A stretch of DNA of 64,000 nucleotides from Crocodylus rhombifer (GCA_038503035.1 JAVSML010024617.1:989868-1053867), one strand, 5' to 3'. Positions 29,622 to 42,696 are shown, counted from the stretch's first letter. Notes: a model not told the origin generated them from the letters alone. Made by a program: numbers and translations.

Positions 29622-29699
29622 GCACAGCAAGAGAAGGAAGTTTTGTGTTGATGTCCGATGTCATCCTCAAACAATAGCAGTGGTCCAAACTAGAGCAAA
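29622..29699 (+). CDS. GLDC: GLDC exon 5
   Basis: 78 nt (human about 212-238): completes Arg, then [20 protein letters not shown] and VQTRA. The RRKF..D..CHPQT block matches the family closely. The last codon is split AA|T, giving Asn where human has Lys. I believe bird orthologues also have Asn here. Donor gtaatg at 29700. Confidence 0.96.
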
Positions 29700-30038
29700 G
29701 TAATGTTGGTCTCTACTTTTTGTACTGTGCAATACAAGCACAGCCTTAAATATTGTCCCATCACAAGCCTTCTGTACTGATCAAAGTAGATGCTTAAAAA
29801 TTATATATATATTTATACATCTAGTTCTTGTGTGTGTATAGGACATGTTCTAAGTTGATAAATAGGTATTAATTGGTGAATAGGAATGAGATAATTTCTG
29901 TATCTAACTGTAACTGACTTTCTCTCTTGTAAGGGTGGATAATTTAGGTTATGGATAAACGTAATTTAGTTACTTGAAAAGGGTAGGGGGAGCTGGTGCT
30001 TGAGTGCACATTAACTCTTAAAATGCAGCTATTAAGTC

Positions 30039-30150
30039 AGCATGCTCCTGTAGTGATACAAGTTAAAACATTGCAACTTGAACCCCAAAATGAAATGGGG
30101 TTAAAGTTGCCAAAGTTTTGCTATATCTCTATCCACTATAGGAGCATGCA
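30039..30150. repeat. Foldback hairpin, about 112 bp
   Basis: Left arm agcatgctcctgtagtg ... aacttgaacccca pairs with right arm tggggttaaagttg ... cactataggagcatgc over about 50 nt with some mismatches, leaving a loop of only about 10 nt. The shape is that of a foldback MITE or a primary-microRNA-like hairpin. No target duplication resolved. Confidence 0.8.
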
Positions 30151-30192
30151 GCCATAAGTTAAATTGTAACAGCCATAAGTTAAATTGTAACA
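30151..30192 (+). repeat. 21-bp tandem duplication
   Basis: The unit gccataagttaaattgtaac plus one a is present twice, head to tail and identical, directly after the hairpin at 30039-30150. Confidence 0.95.
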
Positions 30193-31015
30193 GCTTAAAC
30201 TGGTATCATTTGCTATTGATACAGTGGTTAAATTTGTCTACCTTTTGAAGGTTTGCAGTGCAATACCTATTCAATTCACGACCAATTTAGGAGTTGAGCC
30301 AAGAGTGATTTCCAAAAACTGGCACCAAAGTCGTATCCTGTTTAGCTAGTCATATCCTTTTTAGCAACCTATCGCTTGCTTTTGCAACATTGCATTAGTC
30401 TTCTATACTTGCTTTGCAAATACAGTGATTTGTGAGCACGAAAGTTTGTTTTAAATGATCTTTCCTTCCATGTATACAGCCATGGAGTAATTCAGGATTT
30501 TTAAAAGCAGATTAAATGTGTAGAAACAAGACAAATTTTTCCTCTTTTCATTTTTTGCAATGCCTCCATTCATTTGAGCTAAGAACTTAATTGTGAATAT
30601 TCATATTGTTTTCTTGCCTATCAAATGACTTTACGTTAATTAGCAAAATTATTTTTAGTGAAACTATGCCTGTTAAACATTTGTAGTTCGGTATCCCTAT
30701 TAATACAATATTATTTAGGTTGCAAAGTTGGGCAGTTCGTTATAGGGAATACTAACGTTTAAGTTACCAGTGGACTCTTAATTCTGCTTCCTTGGACTTC
30801 AATTACGTGAACTCATACTAGTTTTGGCATAATAAAGTTCATTACCAAATAATGACATTCCTTAACTGTTTGGCAGGCTGAAGCAAATTTGAACCTTTAA
30901 CTTTTAGGGGGAAAGAATTTTCTTAAATCCTTCCACAAACTAATCTGTCAAGTATTATTCCAGAGCAGGAAATGACCTGAATAACTTCAACTTTTGCCTA
31001 TCTTTTGTTTTTCAG

Positions 31016-31163
31016 TTATACTGGTGTCATTATTGAACTAAAATTGCCCCATGAAATGGATTTCCATGGTAAAGATGTCAGTGGAGTACTATTTCAGTAC
31101 CCAGATACTGAAGGGAAGATAGAAGACTTCACTGAGCTTGTTGAAAGAGCTCATCAAAGTGGA
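31016..31163 (+). CDS. GLDC: GLDC exon 6
   Basis: 148 nt (human about 238-287). It reads [20 protein letters not shown], then [20 protein letters not shown] and [19 protein letters not shown] is nearly invariant in animal P-proteins. Acceptor ttttcag ends at 31015. Donor gtaaga at 31164. An open frame continues past the donor by chance, but those residues are intronic. Confidence 0.97.
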
Positions 31164-31900
31164 GTAAGATTGAGTTTTAGTTATCTTTTTGTTTTCTCAT
31201 TCTTCATTTCCATATTAAATTGCTATTACTGTAAGCAGTGCACCTGTGTTATTACAGGTAATGTGTCCTCATTATATGAATTATAGAGGACATATTAGTG
31301 TCATGTTTCTATATTCTCTAAAAATTATTTGAAAGAGTATTCAGTTTTCCTTAATTTCTATACTATGTAGTACTATGCATGATTAGGGACCTGTCTAAAT
31401 CAGGGCAAGACAAGGGGATTTTTGTGGCCTGCTCATAGTGTGCAGGGCCACTTACGTATGTGAGCCTTGCCCCTCACTGCTGATTTGACCAAGAGGCCCT
31501 GCCCCTGACACTGAGTGGCAGAGAGGGCTGCCTTTCAAGTGGTCCCACCCCACACGGTTGATTGGTGAGAAGCTGTGGCAGAGGAGGAGGGACAAGGAGA
31601 TGGCTGTGATCTTGGCTGCTCCCTTTCATGCCGCTCCACCAGTTGCCATCCCCCACCAGCACCTGGTGGCCTCAAGGCTGGGCAGCAGCGGCCATGAGGA
31701 CTGCTTATTTTTACTACATCTTTTTTTTTCAGGTGATTCTGTGGAAAATCATAGCAAATGCCATTTTTCATGGCAATTGTGGGAACCACTGTTTTTCTTG
31801 GTTTCTGTGAAAATCACAAAAACACAATTTAAGTAGGTACCTATGCAAGATTTTGCTTTCAAAAAAGTTGGCTAGAACTGTGGCTCTTTTTTCCTTTCAG
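31164..31900 (+). other. GLDC intron 6
   Basis: 737-nt GT-AG intron. From about 31401 to 31830 it becomes GC-rich and starts with cagggcaaga...tttttgtggcc, which resembles the left end of the hAT family seen at 10706 and 17457. I could not find a matching right end or target duplication, so this is only a possible hAT relic. Confidence 0.5.
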
Positions 31901-32097
31901 ACTCTTGTCTGCTGTGCTACTGACCTGTTGGCTTTGTGTATTTTGAGGCCTCCAGGAGAGTTTGGAGTAGACGTTGCTCTGGGCAGCTCCCAGAGGTTTG
32001 GAGTACCACTCTGTTATGGGGGACCACATGCTGCCTTCTTCTCTGTTAAAGAAAATTTGGTGAGAATGATGCCTGGGAGAATGGTGGGAGTTACAAG
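31901..32097 (+). CDS. GLDC: GLDC exon 7
   Basis: 197 nt (human about 288-353). It reads [20 protein letters not shown], then [40 protein letters not shown] and MVGVT. This is the conserved core of the first PLP-fold-like domain: GSSQRFGVP and GGPHAAFF followed by [11 protein letters not shown]. Acceptor tttcag ends at 31900. Donor GT at 32098 splits Arg AG|A. Confidence 0.97.
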
Positions 32098-32690
32098 GTA
32101 AATTTTTAGACTCCCCTCCCCCCCACCCTTAATTTCTCAACTCGAAATCAAAATACAAAATTCTCCCTTTACCCTCTTAAGTCCTATAACCCTAATACCT
32201 AAGCATCTCCCAATGTCTAATGAATTAGTCATCATGATGGAAAAGTATTAAATTGTTTTATGTATGGGGAACAGAAGTACAGAAAACCCAGGGTCCTATA
32301 GGCAGTGCTGGGTTAATGCCCAAACTATTGCTTTCGTTTTTATGAACTAGAAGAATGAAGCATGTCTGAAACTTCCTGTAAGCAGATTTAAACAAACAAA
32401 CAAAACCAAAACAGCCACCAACAAAAAAACCCACTCCACATCATTTCTGTGGAAATGTTAGCATAGAGCACTGTGTGGGCTAAGTTACTGTTAAATTACT
32501 CTGTGCAGAGCTTTTACTGTGGCAAGATTGCTTTTGATACTTGTCTCTACATTATACTACATTGTACAATATAGACATTAGAAAATGAGATTTCTCCAGT
32601 GTGAATTCAGAAACAAGCATCAAAGATGGTTGTCATGAAATGGCTTCTTCCACAGGAACCTTAGTCAATCTTTTCTTCTTTCTTTTTTTT

Positions 32691-32723
32691 TTAACAAGTT
32701 AGGCCACAACAGGTTTCCTCATG
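32691..32723 (+). repeat. 33-bp exact repeat, copy 1
   Basis: Begins ttaacaagttaggccac and ends ggtttcctcatg. Identical over 33 bp to 36352-36384 in intron 9. Here it stands alone after a T run. Confidence 0.95.
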
Positions 32724-34065
32724 CAATGTGTGGTGTCTTCTGCTAGTAAAACAAAAGCTCACTTTGATGATTTGGTCATTTACATGTCCAGTTTTCAGCT
32801 TCACAATTTAGATATATTTCTGGATTGAATCCTTTTAGAGTTTTCATTACTACTGTCAAGTTCAGTATCTGCTAATGTACCTGAAAAAGAATTTAGAGTG
32901 GACTACACTGATTGCCAGGAAACTTATAGAATTTCACCTTTAAATCCACAGTTTAGTGTAGAGATGGTTTGGAATAGTGGCAAGAAATCTAATTAGTGAA
33001 AATTCAAATATATAATAAATATCAATTGAAACCTAGAAAGAAAACACCATTCATGGAGGTATATGAAGCTAAAATAATTTGTGAAGATAGAATGTATTAA
33101 TGTGCCCAGCAATAGTAAAGTAAGTCTGTATGCAAAGCTATTTAATTTTTGTTTTAATATAGTGTTAGCTTGGCTTGCTTTCCCTGAAGAACAATATGTT
33201 TGGCATTAGATTTCAGAACTGTGAATCAGGCCTGTGGCATATCCTATTCTACCCATTTCAGATTATGATCAGTTAAGAGCTCTTGCATTTCTCATGGGAA
33301 AGAATGTTAATTTTGTGTACTGAAGCTATGTGCTGCCATAGCACCTTAGGCATGTAAATCTATTTAGTCTTCCTTCTTACACCGTGTCACCACAAAACTG
33401 TGTCAATTAAGATGGAAGAGAAAATTGTTAAAATGTGAAGCTGCACTCAAAAATACAGTATTTCCTAAAGGGAATTTATGCTGTGACCTTCAACTAGTCA
33501 TATATTTGCCAGAGGGCTTTTAGTTGATGAAGAGCCAAGCTACTTAGAAACCTCAGGGTAGCTGCTGGAGAAAATTGCCTTTGTCTTCGAAACTGCATAG
33601 CAGTTGAACAAATATTGTTTGTGAATAACCTAGTTACTTTGTGTCATGTTTGTTCTGAAGCAAACCATTTTACTAAAGAATATTAGATGCTTTGTGTCTT
33701 CAGTTCCTAAGACCTGAAAGTATTAGGAGCTCATCAGGAAATAATTGGAGTTGATCTGCTTGTGGGGATGGGATGGCAAGGACTCGTCCTAACAGTAAAC
33801 ACTGCTGCTTTCAAGTACTTTTCTAAAGACAGCAGGTATTACAAATGTAGAAGCGTCCTCATTTGTAGCATCTGTTCTGTACCTTGGCTCTGGGGCTGCT
33901 CAGGTCAAAAACAGTAGAATGTTCTATCTTGTCACTGTGTGATGAAGACTAACATTTTATAAAACTCCTAAACCAAACTTTCAGGTGCAGAGTGCCTTTT
34001 TGCATGTCTTTGACGAAGGACATTCTGTTCCTGAAAGCTTATCTAAGACCTGTCCCAATTATATA

Positions 34066-34320
34066 CAGTAAAAGCTATGTTATCTGGCACTTCATTAACC
34101 AGCATGCTGTATTAACTGGCGTGCTGGTCAACACTGGTCGGCATGGCAAAAGCAAAACCAGAACCAGTTTTGTCAAGTCCCACTTTGGGCCATGGCCCGG
34201 GGCAAAGCAGCCTGCATGCTGGGGAGAAGTGGCTCAGTGCCTGCGCACACTGATGCACCGGATGCGGCGGGAGGGGCGTCTGTGCCCACCTAGGCAAAGA
34301 CGCTAAAAAAATCAAACCAA
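34066..34320. mobile_element. Possible pogo/mariner-like element
   Basis: Starts after TA with cagtaaaagctatgttatc, the look of a Tigger-type terminus, and continues into a GC-rich part containing aagtcccactttgggcca and ggcaaagcagcctgca. The same internal words occur inverted in the element at 36198. The right end was not found. Confidence 0.4.
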
Positions 34321-34791
34321 AAAATCTCCAAAACACAAAGCCTTGATTTTTGCATGTCACTTGAACCATCATGACTACAACAGCATTCCAGTCCTTATAA
34401 AGGTAATACTGACAATACAAGGTTAAGAAAACTTCTAGGCTTTCTTACCCTTCCTTAGTGACCAGGAATTAAAGTATGATTTGATTAAAAACTAAAAAGT
34501 TTTAGTTGACTTTCTGGAACCAGTCTCCCAGTCATGGTACATGTCATTTGGGTATGTAGTGCTAAGGAAATAAGCTCCTGATTTCCTTTGTTCTTAGTTT
34601 ACAAGGAAATACAATAGTGATTGTTATTTTAGCCTGAATTTCTGTTTGGGGATAGGTTAAAGTTTGGTGTGCTGCTTGGTTTATAAACCTTAGCTGTTTA
34701 TGCCAGCCTCTTTAACCCCAAATGTGTTCACCAGTTCACATCAAGTTATCAGACTAAACAAAGGAGCTTAATTAATGCCAGTTTAACCTAA

Positions 34792-35738
<947 letters not shown>

Positions 35739-35844
35739 GCACTTCTGGCTAACATGGCTGCCATGTTTGGAGTCTATCATGGTTCTAATGGATTAAAGCA
35801 CCTTGCAAGAAGGGTGCATAATGCCACGCTAATCCTGGCTGAAG
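35739..35844 (+). CDS. GLDC: GLDC exon 9
   Basis: 106 nt (human about 386-421): [20 protein letters not shown] then [15 protein letters not shown]. It matches the human helix [20 protein letters not shown] with conservative changes. Acceptor tttttag ends at 35738. Donor gtgagc at 35845, phase 1. Confidence 0.97.
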
Positions 35845-36197
35845 GTGAGCATTTAACAGTTTTGCAGTAGGGTGGAGTTTAATTCATTATATCTTGTTAA
35901 AAATTCTACCCTTCCTTTTTTTTGTTACTCAAGCATTTTAAGTAGCTAAAAAAATCAAAATTTTCTAAGTTACTCTGCTTTAGGAATAATTTATGAAACA
36001 TGTTTGTATACAAATATTAACCAATTCTAACAATATTTACCTGTTTTATAACGATACATCTAGAACTATTATCAGCCTATTTCAGATTTGAAAATTCAAG
36101 CACAATACTTTTAATTTCCACAAAAGAGCAGTCACTGGCAGAATTAAATCTCCTGGTAAGCTTGGCAGAATTCAATTTATTTATTTTTTTAAATATA

Positions 36198-36530
36198 CAG
36201 CAAAAGCTCTGTTATCCATCAACCATGGGGAATGGGGGGTGCTGGATAACTAAATACTCTGGTTACCTGAGACGCGTGAACAGGAGTCTTTTGCCTGTTT
36301 GGGCCGCCACCCCTTCTGTCATGTCCAGTGTGCCGCTGCCCCTCCCTGGCATTAACAAGTTAGGCCACAACAGGTTTCCTCATGTTCATGTTCCAGGGGG
36401 ACGGGAACGGGGGCCCCTGTGCAGGCTGCTTTGCCCAAGGCCGTGGTCCAAAGTTGGCCAAAGTGGGACTTCCAGTTTCACCCCTTCCCCCCTCCCCCCC
36501 ATTTTAAATGGAGAAAAAGCCACATCTTGG
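36198..36530. mobile_element. Possible pogo/mariner-like element
   Basis: Starts after TA with cagcaaaagctctgttatcc, nearly the same terminus as at 34066. The interior carries gcaggctgctttgccc and aaagtgggactt, the reverse complement of internal words at 34066. Includes the second 33-bp repeat. The right end is uncertain. Confidence 0.4.
36352..36384 (+). repeat. 33-bp exact repeat, copy 2
   Basis: Identical to 32691-32723. Here it lies inside the GC-rich element that starts at 36198, which is therefore the likelier origin of the sequence. Confidence 0.95.
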
Positions 36531-36985
36531 ATTCAAATAAATATGGTATGTATTACAGTAAGGCTGCAACATGTAAATAAAAACTTTAATGGATTAATCT
36601 GTCTGTGAAAATTTATGGCTTAAGACAGAAGTCAACAAGCTTAATAGAGTTTTCCCACAGTTTCAACAAGTCTTAGGTATTGTACATTTGTATATAAATA
36701 TTGTCTAAATTTGAGCAGATTTTTTTTTCTCCATCACATATGATCTGCCTACATGACACTGAATTTAATAAAGTTTTATTCAGAAAGCTTTCCATTAGAC
36801 ATTAGATTCTGTGTGCATTAACATGGGGTTCAGAAATGAAGTATTGCATGCACAGAGGCACTTCGCTAGAAATATTCCTAGACGTCACTATCATGCTATT
36901 AAACTGAAAGCCTCTGCTAAAATAGGTACCTTAACAAGAGGCAGATATACTTATGAGATGGACAGAAATAACATTATTTTCTTAG

Positions 36986-37125
36986 GTCTCAAGCGAGCAG
37001 GCCACAAACTGCATCATGAGCTGTTTTTTGATACCTTGAAGATCACATGTGGATGTGCAGTCAAGGAAGTCTTGGACAAGGCAGCTCAGCGGCAGATAAA
37101 CTTACGAATTTATGGTGATGGCACA
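36986..37125 (+). CDS. GLDC: GLDC exon 10
   Basis: 140 nt (human about 421-467): [20 protein letters not shown], then [20 protein letters not shown] and [14 protein letters not shown] and AAQRQIN are conserved; several surface positions differ from human. Acceptor cttag ends at 36985. Donor gtaagt at 37126. The frame stays open upstream of the acceptor by chance (to about 36811), but that part is intronic. Confidence 0.96.
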
Positions 37126-37841
37126 GTAAGTTATGGACGCTACTCCCTAGACTCTTAACATGTTGTAGGAAAATTTTCATGTGTTTTGCTCATTAAGCAT
37201 TGTGGTTGATGAAGGAAAAATGCTTTTAAAGGTTTCTTAATGGCAAGATGTGATGCATCACTTACTAGTATCTTTTAAATTCTTTTTAAAAGCGGTTATA
37301 ACTTTGCTTGGCTGCATACTGAATATTACATTCCCAAAAATGTTAAGCTTCCTGTATCACTTCACTTCTTTCCACTACTGTGTGTTTGACTTAGTGAGTT
37401 ATACTGTCAACTTGCCACTCATTAAGGACTACTATGTACAGACCATTAAAATCTGTAACACACTTGAAATACCAATGTAGGTATAAATTAAGGGGGGGGA
37501 AGGTGTGTGCTGCAGTGTTTAAGCCTAATGAACAGAACATGCACATCACTGGACGTGTTCTATAGATATCTAAGCTTTAATGAGATCCTAATGAAGTTCT
37601 GTCCCCACTGTAACACAGAAAATATGTAAGAATTGCATAGTAATAATGGAATTGAATTGCAAAAATGGTTTGCAGACTTTGGATAGCAGCCTTGAGCATT
37701 GAAACCATGATGTGTAGCTTGGATGACACAGGAATGAGACAATATCAGATGGGAGTATTTTGACTTTAATTGAAGGCTTAGGAATGAGAAGTTGTGAACA
37801 TAACATCTTAATGGGTCACTTATGTATAATGAAGAGAAAGT

Positions 37842-38580
37842 TGGGGTGCAGCAATAGAGATTTTGGGGGCCGATACAGATAGCCGATTTTTAAGGAAGCA
37901 TATTGGCCAATACCAATCTGATTTCCAATATAGCTGCCTGAAGCTGGTAAGTCCTGTGTGGTGGAAGGGGAGTGGGGGAGGGAAGGGACATGGCAGGTGG
38001 GAGGTCAACGCCCTCTGCAGTGAGGGGGGTGGCATGTACCTTTGGATCTGTGCGGGGTGGGACAGGGCAGGCTGTACTCATGGCAGGTAGCAGTGCTGGG
38101 AGGGGGCTGCAGCCACCCCAGATTTCACTGTAGTCCCTTCCCAGCACTGCCCCATGCAGATCGGGGGGCACACCCCCCCCCCCCCCCCCCCCCCCCCCCG
38201 ATGAATGGTGGGAGCCAATGGACAAGTGAATGAGCGGCTCCCCTGTGGCACCCAGACAAGCTGTGGCTCCCTCCCATGCCTGCCCCGCCCTGGCTGAGCA
38301 GCCCCAGCCACACTCCCACTCCCTCCCTCAGTGAAAGGGACGTTGATCTGTCTCCCTATGCCCCTCTTCCCCCCCTTCCCTCCAAGAGACTTACCAGCTG
38401 CATGTAGCTTTTCAAGTTGTCGGGCTGAGCTCATCGCTGCCTGCATGCTGCGTTGTGGCTGCACATGCACAGACATTTATTGGCCAAATTATTGGCCACA
38501 TCAGGCCAATTTCCAATACAGTCAAATTTCTTTATACCGGTACTCATCTAATATCAGACTGATGTATCGGTGCACCTCTA
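37842..38580. mobile_element. hAT-like element with poly-C run
   Basis: Left end tggggtgcagcaatagag, right end gatgtatcggtgcacctcta: inverted termini of the same kind as the element at 40909. Possible target copies gagaaagt (left) and gaagaatt (right) match only partly. The interior is GC-rich and shares cctttggatctgtgcgggg with the block at 7035. It contains 37 C in a row at 38173-38209. Confidence 0.65.
38173..38209 (+). repeat. Poly(C) run, 37 nt
   Basis: An uninterrupted C run as written. Its length in the real genome is uncertain, because such runs are prone to sequencing and assembly error. Confidence 0.9.
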
Positions 38581-39356
38581 GAAGAATTTGTATTTTATGC
38601 TGTGGTTTTGACCAGGACAAATGTAATGCAATTCCTGGATTTGGGAACTTTGGCCATGTACAGGTGTTTACATTTCTACCAGAAGAATCACTGCTATCAC
38701 AGTATAAACTGTGCATACAAGCATTCATTCAATTTCTCCCAGGCGAAATAACTTTCAGGTGTCAACCTGGAAGATCTCCCTTGCGAGAGAAACTCTTTCT
38801 CAATAATGGACACCTGTATTCTCCCTTTCTGGTCTGGCCCAGGAAGGGAGGGGGAGAAGCAGGATAATGCTCCTCTTTCTTCCCCAAACCAGAGACTTTA
38901 TGGTCTGGAGAATGGTTGAGAGGCTTTGCCCCATTTTGCTTGGACACTGCTCCCCATCTTTTCCCCAGATGATGGACTGCCAGTAAATGGTGCTGGCAGC
39001 AATGAGAAGCCCATGGGGCTGGGACCCAGGCTTAAGAAGAACCTCCCAGAGCCTGGGTCACTGCACCCCAGTTTTAAATTGTCATGCGTGTTGCTTACAT
39101 GAACAGCACCAGGAGTGATTTAAAAGCCTGGGAGTTACCTATTGGCATCCTGCCACCTTCCAGGCAGATAGGGAGAGGATAGGCTGCTAAGTAATGGGCT
39201 ACCCAAAGGGTGGGAGTAGCCCAGAGAGCAGCTAGAATCTAGAATCTAGCTTGTCAGCCAGGAGGCTAAAATGCAAAAATTTTAGAGAAGTTCTTATCAG
39301 TAGAAATGAACACCTGTCTGTGGCTTTGGAGTAACTGCTGTGGTTTTTGTCTGTAG

Positions 39357-40259
<903 letters not shown>

Positions 40260-40357
40260 GAATTGGTTGCTGAGGGTATGGGAGAAGAAACAAGGGGTAT
40301 TATGGGCACTGCTTTTAAGAGGACTTCCAAATTCCTGATGCATCAAGTATTCAACAG
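40260..40357 (+). CDS. GLDC: GLDC exon 12
   Basis: 98 nt (human about 495-527): [20 protein letters not shown] then [12 protein letters not shown]. It contains the Arg equivalent to human R515 (in FKRTS), a residue recalled as a common site of nonketotic hyperglycinaemia variants. Acceptor is ccaaag ending at 40259. Donor gtttgt at 40358 splits a Ser codon AG|C. Confidence 0.96.
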
Positions 40358-40908
40358 GTTTGTGAAAGTACTGTTAGTGCAGACTTGGCATTTTCATAGG
40401 TTTTTGATGTATATTTCCCTCTCCCTTCAAGTTAGTAGGATCTGTCACCTTGGGCCCAAATTCTGTTTATCTACAGGTATCCGAGTGTCATTTACCTGGC
40501 TTGAAGAGACCTGCATAAAATACATTTTTGTCCCAGAGAAGGGCCTCTGCGTTTTGGTATCTGTTTCTGCCTAATAGTTTTCCTGCATTTCACATTTAAT
40601 AGACACCAGCGAGCTACTGGGCTAAGAGGCAGGAGGGTCCTCTACTGTCTGTCAGCCTGCCTGGCTCTTTGCAGAATATATATATTACCTACCTAGCAGA
40701 ATATGATTACAACAGAGCATATGCAGCCCTGGTAGGTCCCTTCTCTAAGCATGCCCAGATAGGCAGGTCAAGCCAGGATATGAGATCTGAAAACCACATA
40801 AATGCCCAAACTGCCTTTAACTCTGATACCTTTAGCTACATAAGTAACACCTGAAACATCTTTAGGTGAACTAAAATTTGAGTCTTGGCATTTAAACTTG
40901 CTTATATC

Positions 40909-42045
40909 TAGGGGTGAACCAATAAAGATTTTCCTGGCTGGTATTGATAGCCAATTATTCACCAGGCATATCAGCTGATACTGATTCAGTAACCGATTTA
41001 CAGGAATGCAGCTGGGCAGTGTGGAGAACAGTGCCCTGCAGGTAAGTCTATTTAGGGGAAGGGCGTGAGAGGAACAGATCAAGGCCCCCACAGTGAGGCA
41101 GGGGCAGGTCAGTGAATGGTTTGCTGGGACAGGGAGCAGGATGGAGTTGCAAGTGGCTTGTCCAGGGGATCAGCGGCCCAGTGCTTAAAAATGGTGGCGG
41201 GGGCACTTAAACTAAAGCTCACCAAAATGAGCTTTAGTTCAAGCACCGCTGCTCATATTTTGAAGTACTGGGATGCTTTTAACCAGAGCAGAACTGAGTG
41301 GGGTGAAGGCGGAAGTGGGCTGCCTGCTGCCACCCTGCTTCACCGTGCTGCCTTTGCCTTGGAAGCCACGTGTTGACCGTGCCATGTCTCCTGCCCAGCA
41401 GCTGGAGGCACAGCTCACTGCTGCCACTGCCACCAGACAGGCAGGGGACATATAGCCAGCACGTTGGCTGTAACTTTTATATACAACATTGGTTGTAACT
41501 TTCCCAGGTCGAAGGCAGCAGGGCAAAGAGCCCCTTGCCCACAGTGGGCAACCTGCCTCCTCCCTCACCCTACTTGGCTCTGCTCTGGTTAAAAGTGTCA
41601 TGGCACTTAAAAATGGTGGTGGTGGCACTTGAACTAAACGTTCATTTGATGATCTTTAGTTCAAGTGTCGCCACCACCATTTTTAAGTGGTGGGATGCTG
41701 ATCCCCTGGACAAGCTGCCTGCGGCTCAATCCCGCTTCCCTGGGGTCCCATTTACTGCCCTGCCACACTCCCTCGCTCCCTGATTGTGAGGCTCTCATTC
41801 TGCCCTCCTGCCCCTGACTTACCTACAGGGCACTGCTCTCCATGCTGTCTGGCTGCATTACTGGCCGGTGCATGCATGCGGCCACGTGCATACATGTAGT
41901 GTTTGGGGGCCCTGGCCAGAAGACTTACTATGTTTATCTGTACATTATTGGTTGTGCTGGCCAAAAAAAGCCAATAGCTAATAATGTTAATTTTCCTTTC
42001 TTCAGTGCCAATCCGATATGGCACTGATAGATCGGTGCATCTCTA
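40909..42045. mobile_element. hAT element, 1137 bp, perfect target duplication, large palindrome
   Basis: Left end taggggtgaaccaataaag, right end tagatcggtgcatctcta. The flanks are identical: cttatatc at 40901-40908 and 42046-42053, the 8-bp duplication expected of hAT. No transposase is recognisable. The interior (about 41155-41720) is a nested inverted repeat described in the findings. It is related to the element at 37842. Confidence 0.9.
41155..41720. repeat. Nested imperfect palindrome
   Basis: Left arm from gcttgtccaggggatcagc (41155) to cttttaaccagagcag (about 41290) is matched in reverse complement by ctgctctggttaaaag (about 41580) to gctgatcccctggacaagc (41713). Each arm is itself a palindrome: gaactaaagctca-type at about 41205-41245, and atggtggtggtggcacttga / caagtgtcgccaccaccat at about 41612-41683. 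Confidence 0.85.
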
Positions 42046-42467
42046 CTTATATCTAATGTCTTTGTTAATTTGCATGCCAAACATGTATTCTCAGTCAGTT
42101 ATATCCTTTTAAAACAGCTTTTGAGTTGGTTGTAACTTTCTTGTTCTGTGTTGAACACAATATTTGTAATATGCATATTTTCAGACCAAACTTGTCATCT
42201 TAGTTGTTGACCAAACAACCACATTTTCTTTGTTTTTGAACTTACTGTCAGAAGACTTAATAGAACATTTACATTTTGTACTCATTGAATTTGACATAAT
42301 TATTATAGAATTGACATAGTTAATGCTGGTGTGGACAGAAGTGCATCATTTATAATATGTGGATGAAAATTAAAGGTAAAAAATATCCACTCTTATTTAC
42401 TGGCTCCCTTTTAGTACAGATCAGCTGGCTAAGTTTATCTGCTAACATGACATTTTTTGTCTTCCAG

Positions 42468-42552
42468 CTATCACTCTGAAACAAATATTGTCCGATATAT
42501 GAAAAGATTAGAAAACAAGGATATTTCCCTCGTTCACAGCATGATTCCTTTG
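42468..42552 (+). CDS. GLDC: GLDC exon 13
   Basis: 85 nt (human about 527-555): completes Ser, then [20 protein letters not shown] and LVHSMIPL. The YHSE...[24 protein letters not shown] block, which crosses into exon 14, marks the start of the catalytic half. Acceptor cttccag ends at 42467. Donor gtaggt at 42553. Confidence 0.97.
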
Positions 42553-42654
42553 GTAGGTATTTACTAAAAGATAACAATTGGGTAATTACTAGGGGGTTGG
42601 GGTTTTTTTGAGTGAATAATAACTGATTTTTTCTTTTTTTCTTTTTTTCTTTAG
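42553..42654 (+). other. GLDC intron 13 (102 nt)
   Basis: The shortest intron in the window, between exon 13 and the 42-nt exon 14. It has a gtaggt donor and a long T-rich tract before the TTAG acceptor. Its small size may help the micro-exon be recognised by intron definition (inference). Confidence 0.95.
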
Positions 42655-42696
42655 GGGTCCTGTACAATGAAGCTTAATAGTTCATCTGAACTTATT
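42655..42696 (+). CDS. GLDC: GLDC exon 14 (42-nt micro-exon)
   Basis: Only 42 nt, encoding GSCTMKLNSSSELI in phase 0 (human about 556-569). It includes the Ser equivalent to human S564, recalled as the Finnish founder variant site. It sits 102 nt after exon 13, behind a strong T-rich polypyrimidine tract. Donor gtaagt at 42697. The last residue is Ile where human has Ala. Confidence 0.96.

Larger units (their letters stand above)
29700..31015 (+). other. GLDC intron 5
   Basis: 1316-nt GT-AG intron. It contains a long imperfect hairpin at 30039-30150, followed at once by a 21-bp unit repeated twice (30151-30192). Nothing else is recognisable. Confidence 0.8.
35845..36985 (+). other. GLDC intron 9
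   Basis: 1141-nt GT-AG intron. A GC-rich insert beginning at 36198 (possible pogo/mariner-like element) includes the second copy of the 33-bp repeat at 36352-36384. The rest is AT-rich. Confidence 0.7.
37126..39356 (+). other. GLDC intron 10
   Basis: 2231-nt GT-AG intron. A hAT-like element with a 37-nt poly-C run occupies about 37842-38580. 37126-37841 and 38581-39356 show nothing recognisable. Confidence 0.75.
40358..42467 (+). other. GLDC intron 12
   Basis: 2110-nt GT-AG intron. More than half of it is the hAT element at 40909-42045, which has a perfect target duplication. The 40358-40900 and 42054-42467 flanks show nothing recognisable. Confidence 0.8.

Noticed and set aside
31401..31840. 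Complete hAT element in intron 6
   Set aside because: A left end resembling the 10706 family is present, but no matching right end or 8-bp duplication was found, so it is mentioned only as a possible relic.
36811..36985. Upstream extension of the exon 10 frame with its own ATG
   Set aside because: The frame is open by chance. The cttag acceptor at 36981-36985 and protein homology begin exactly at LKRAGH.
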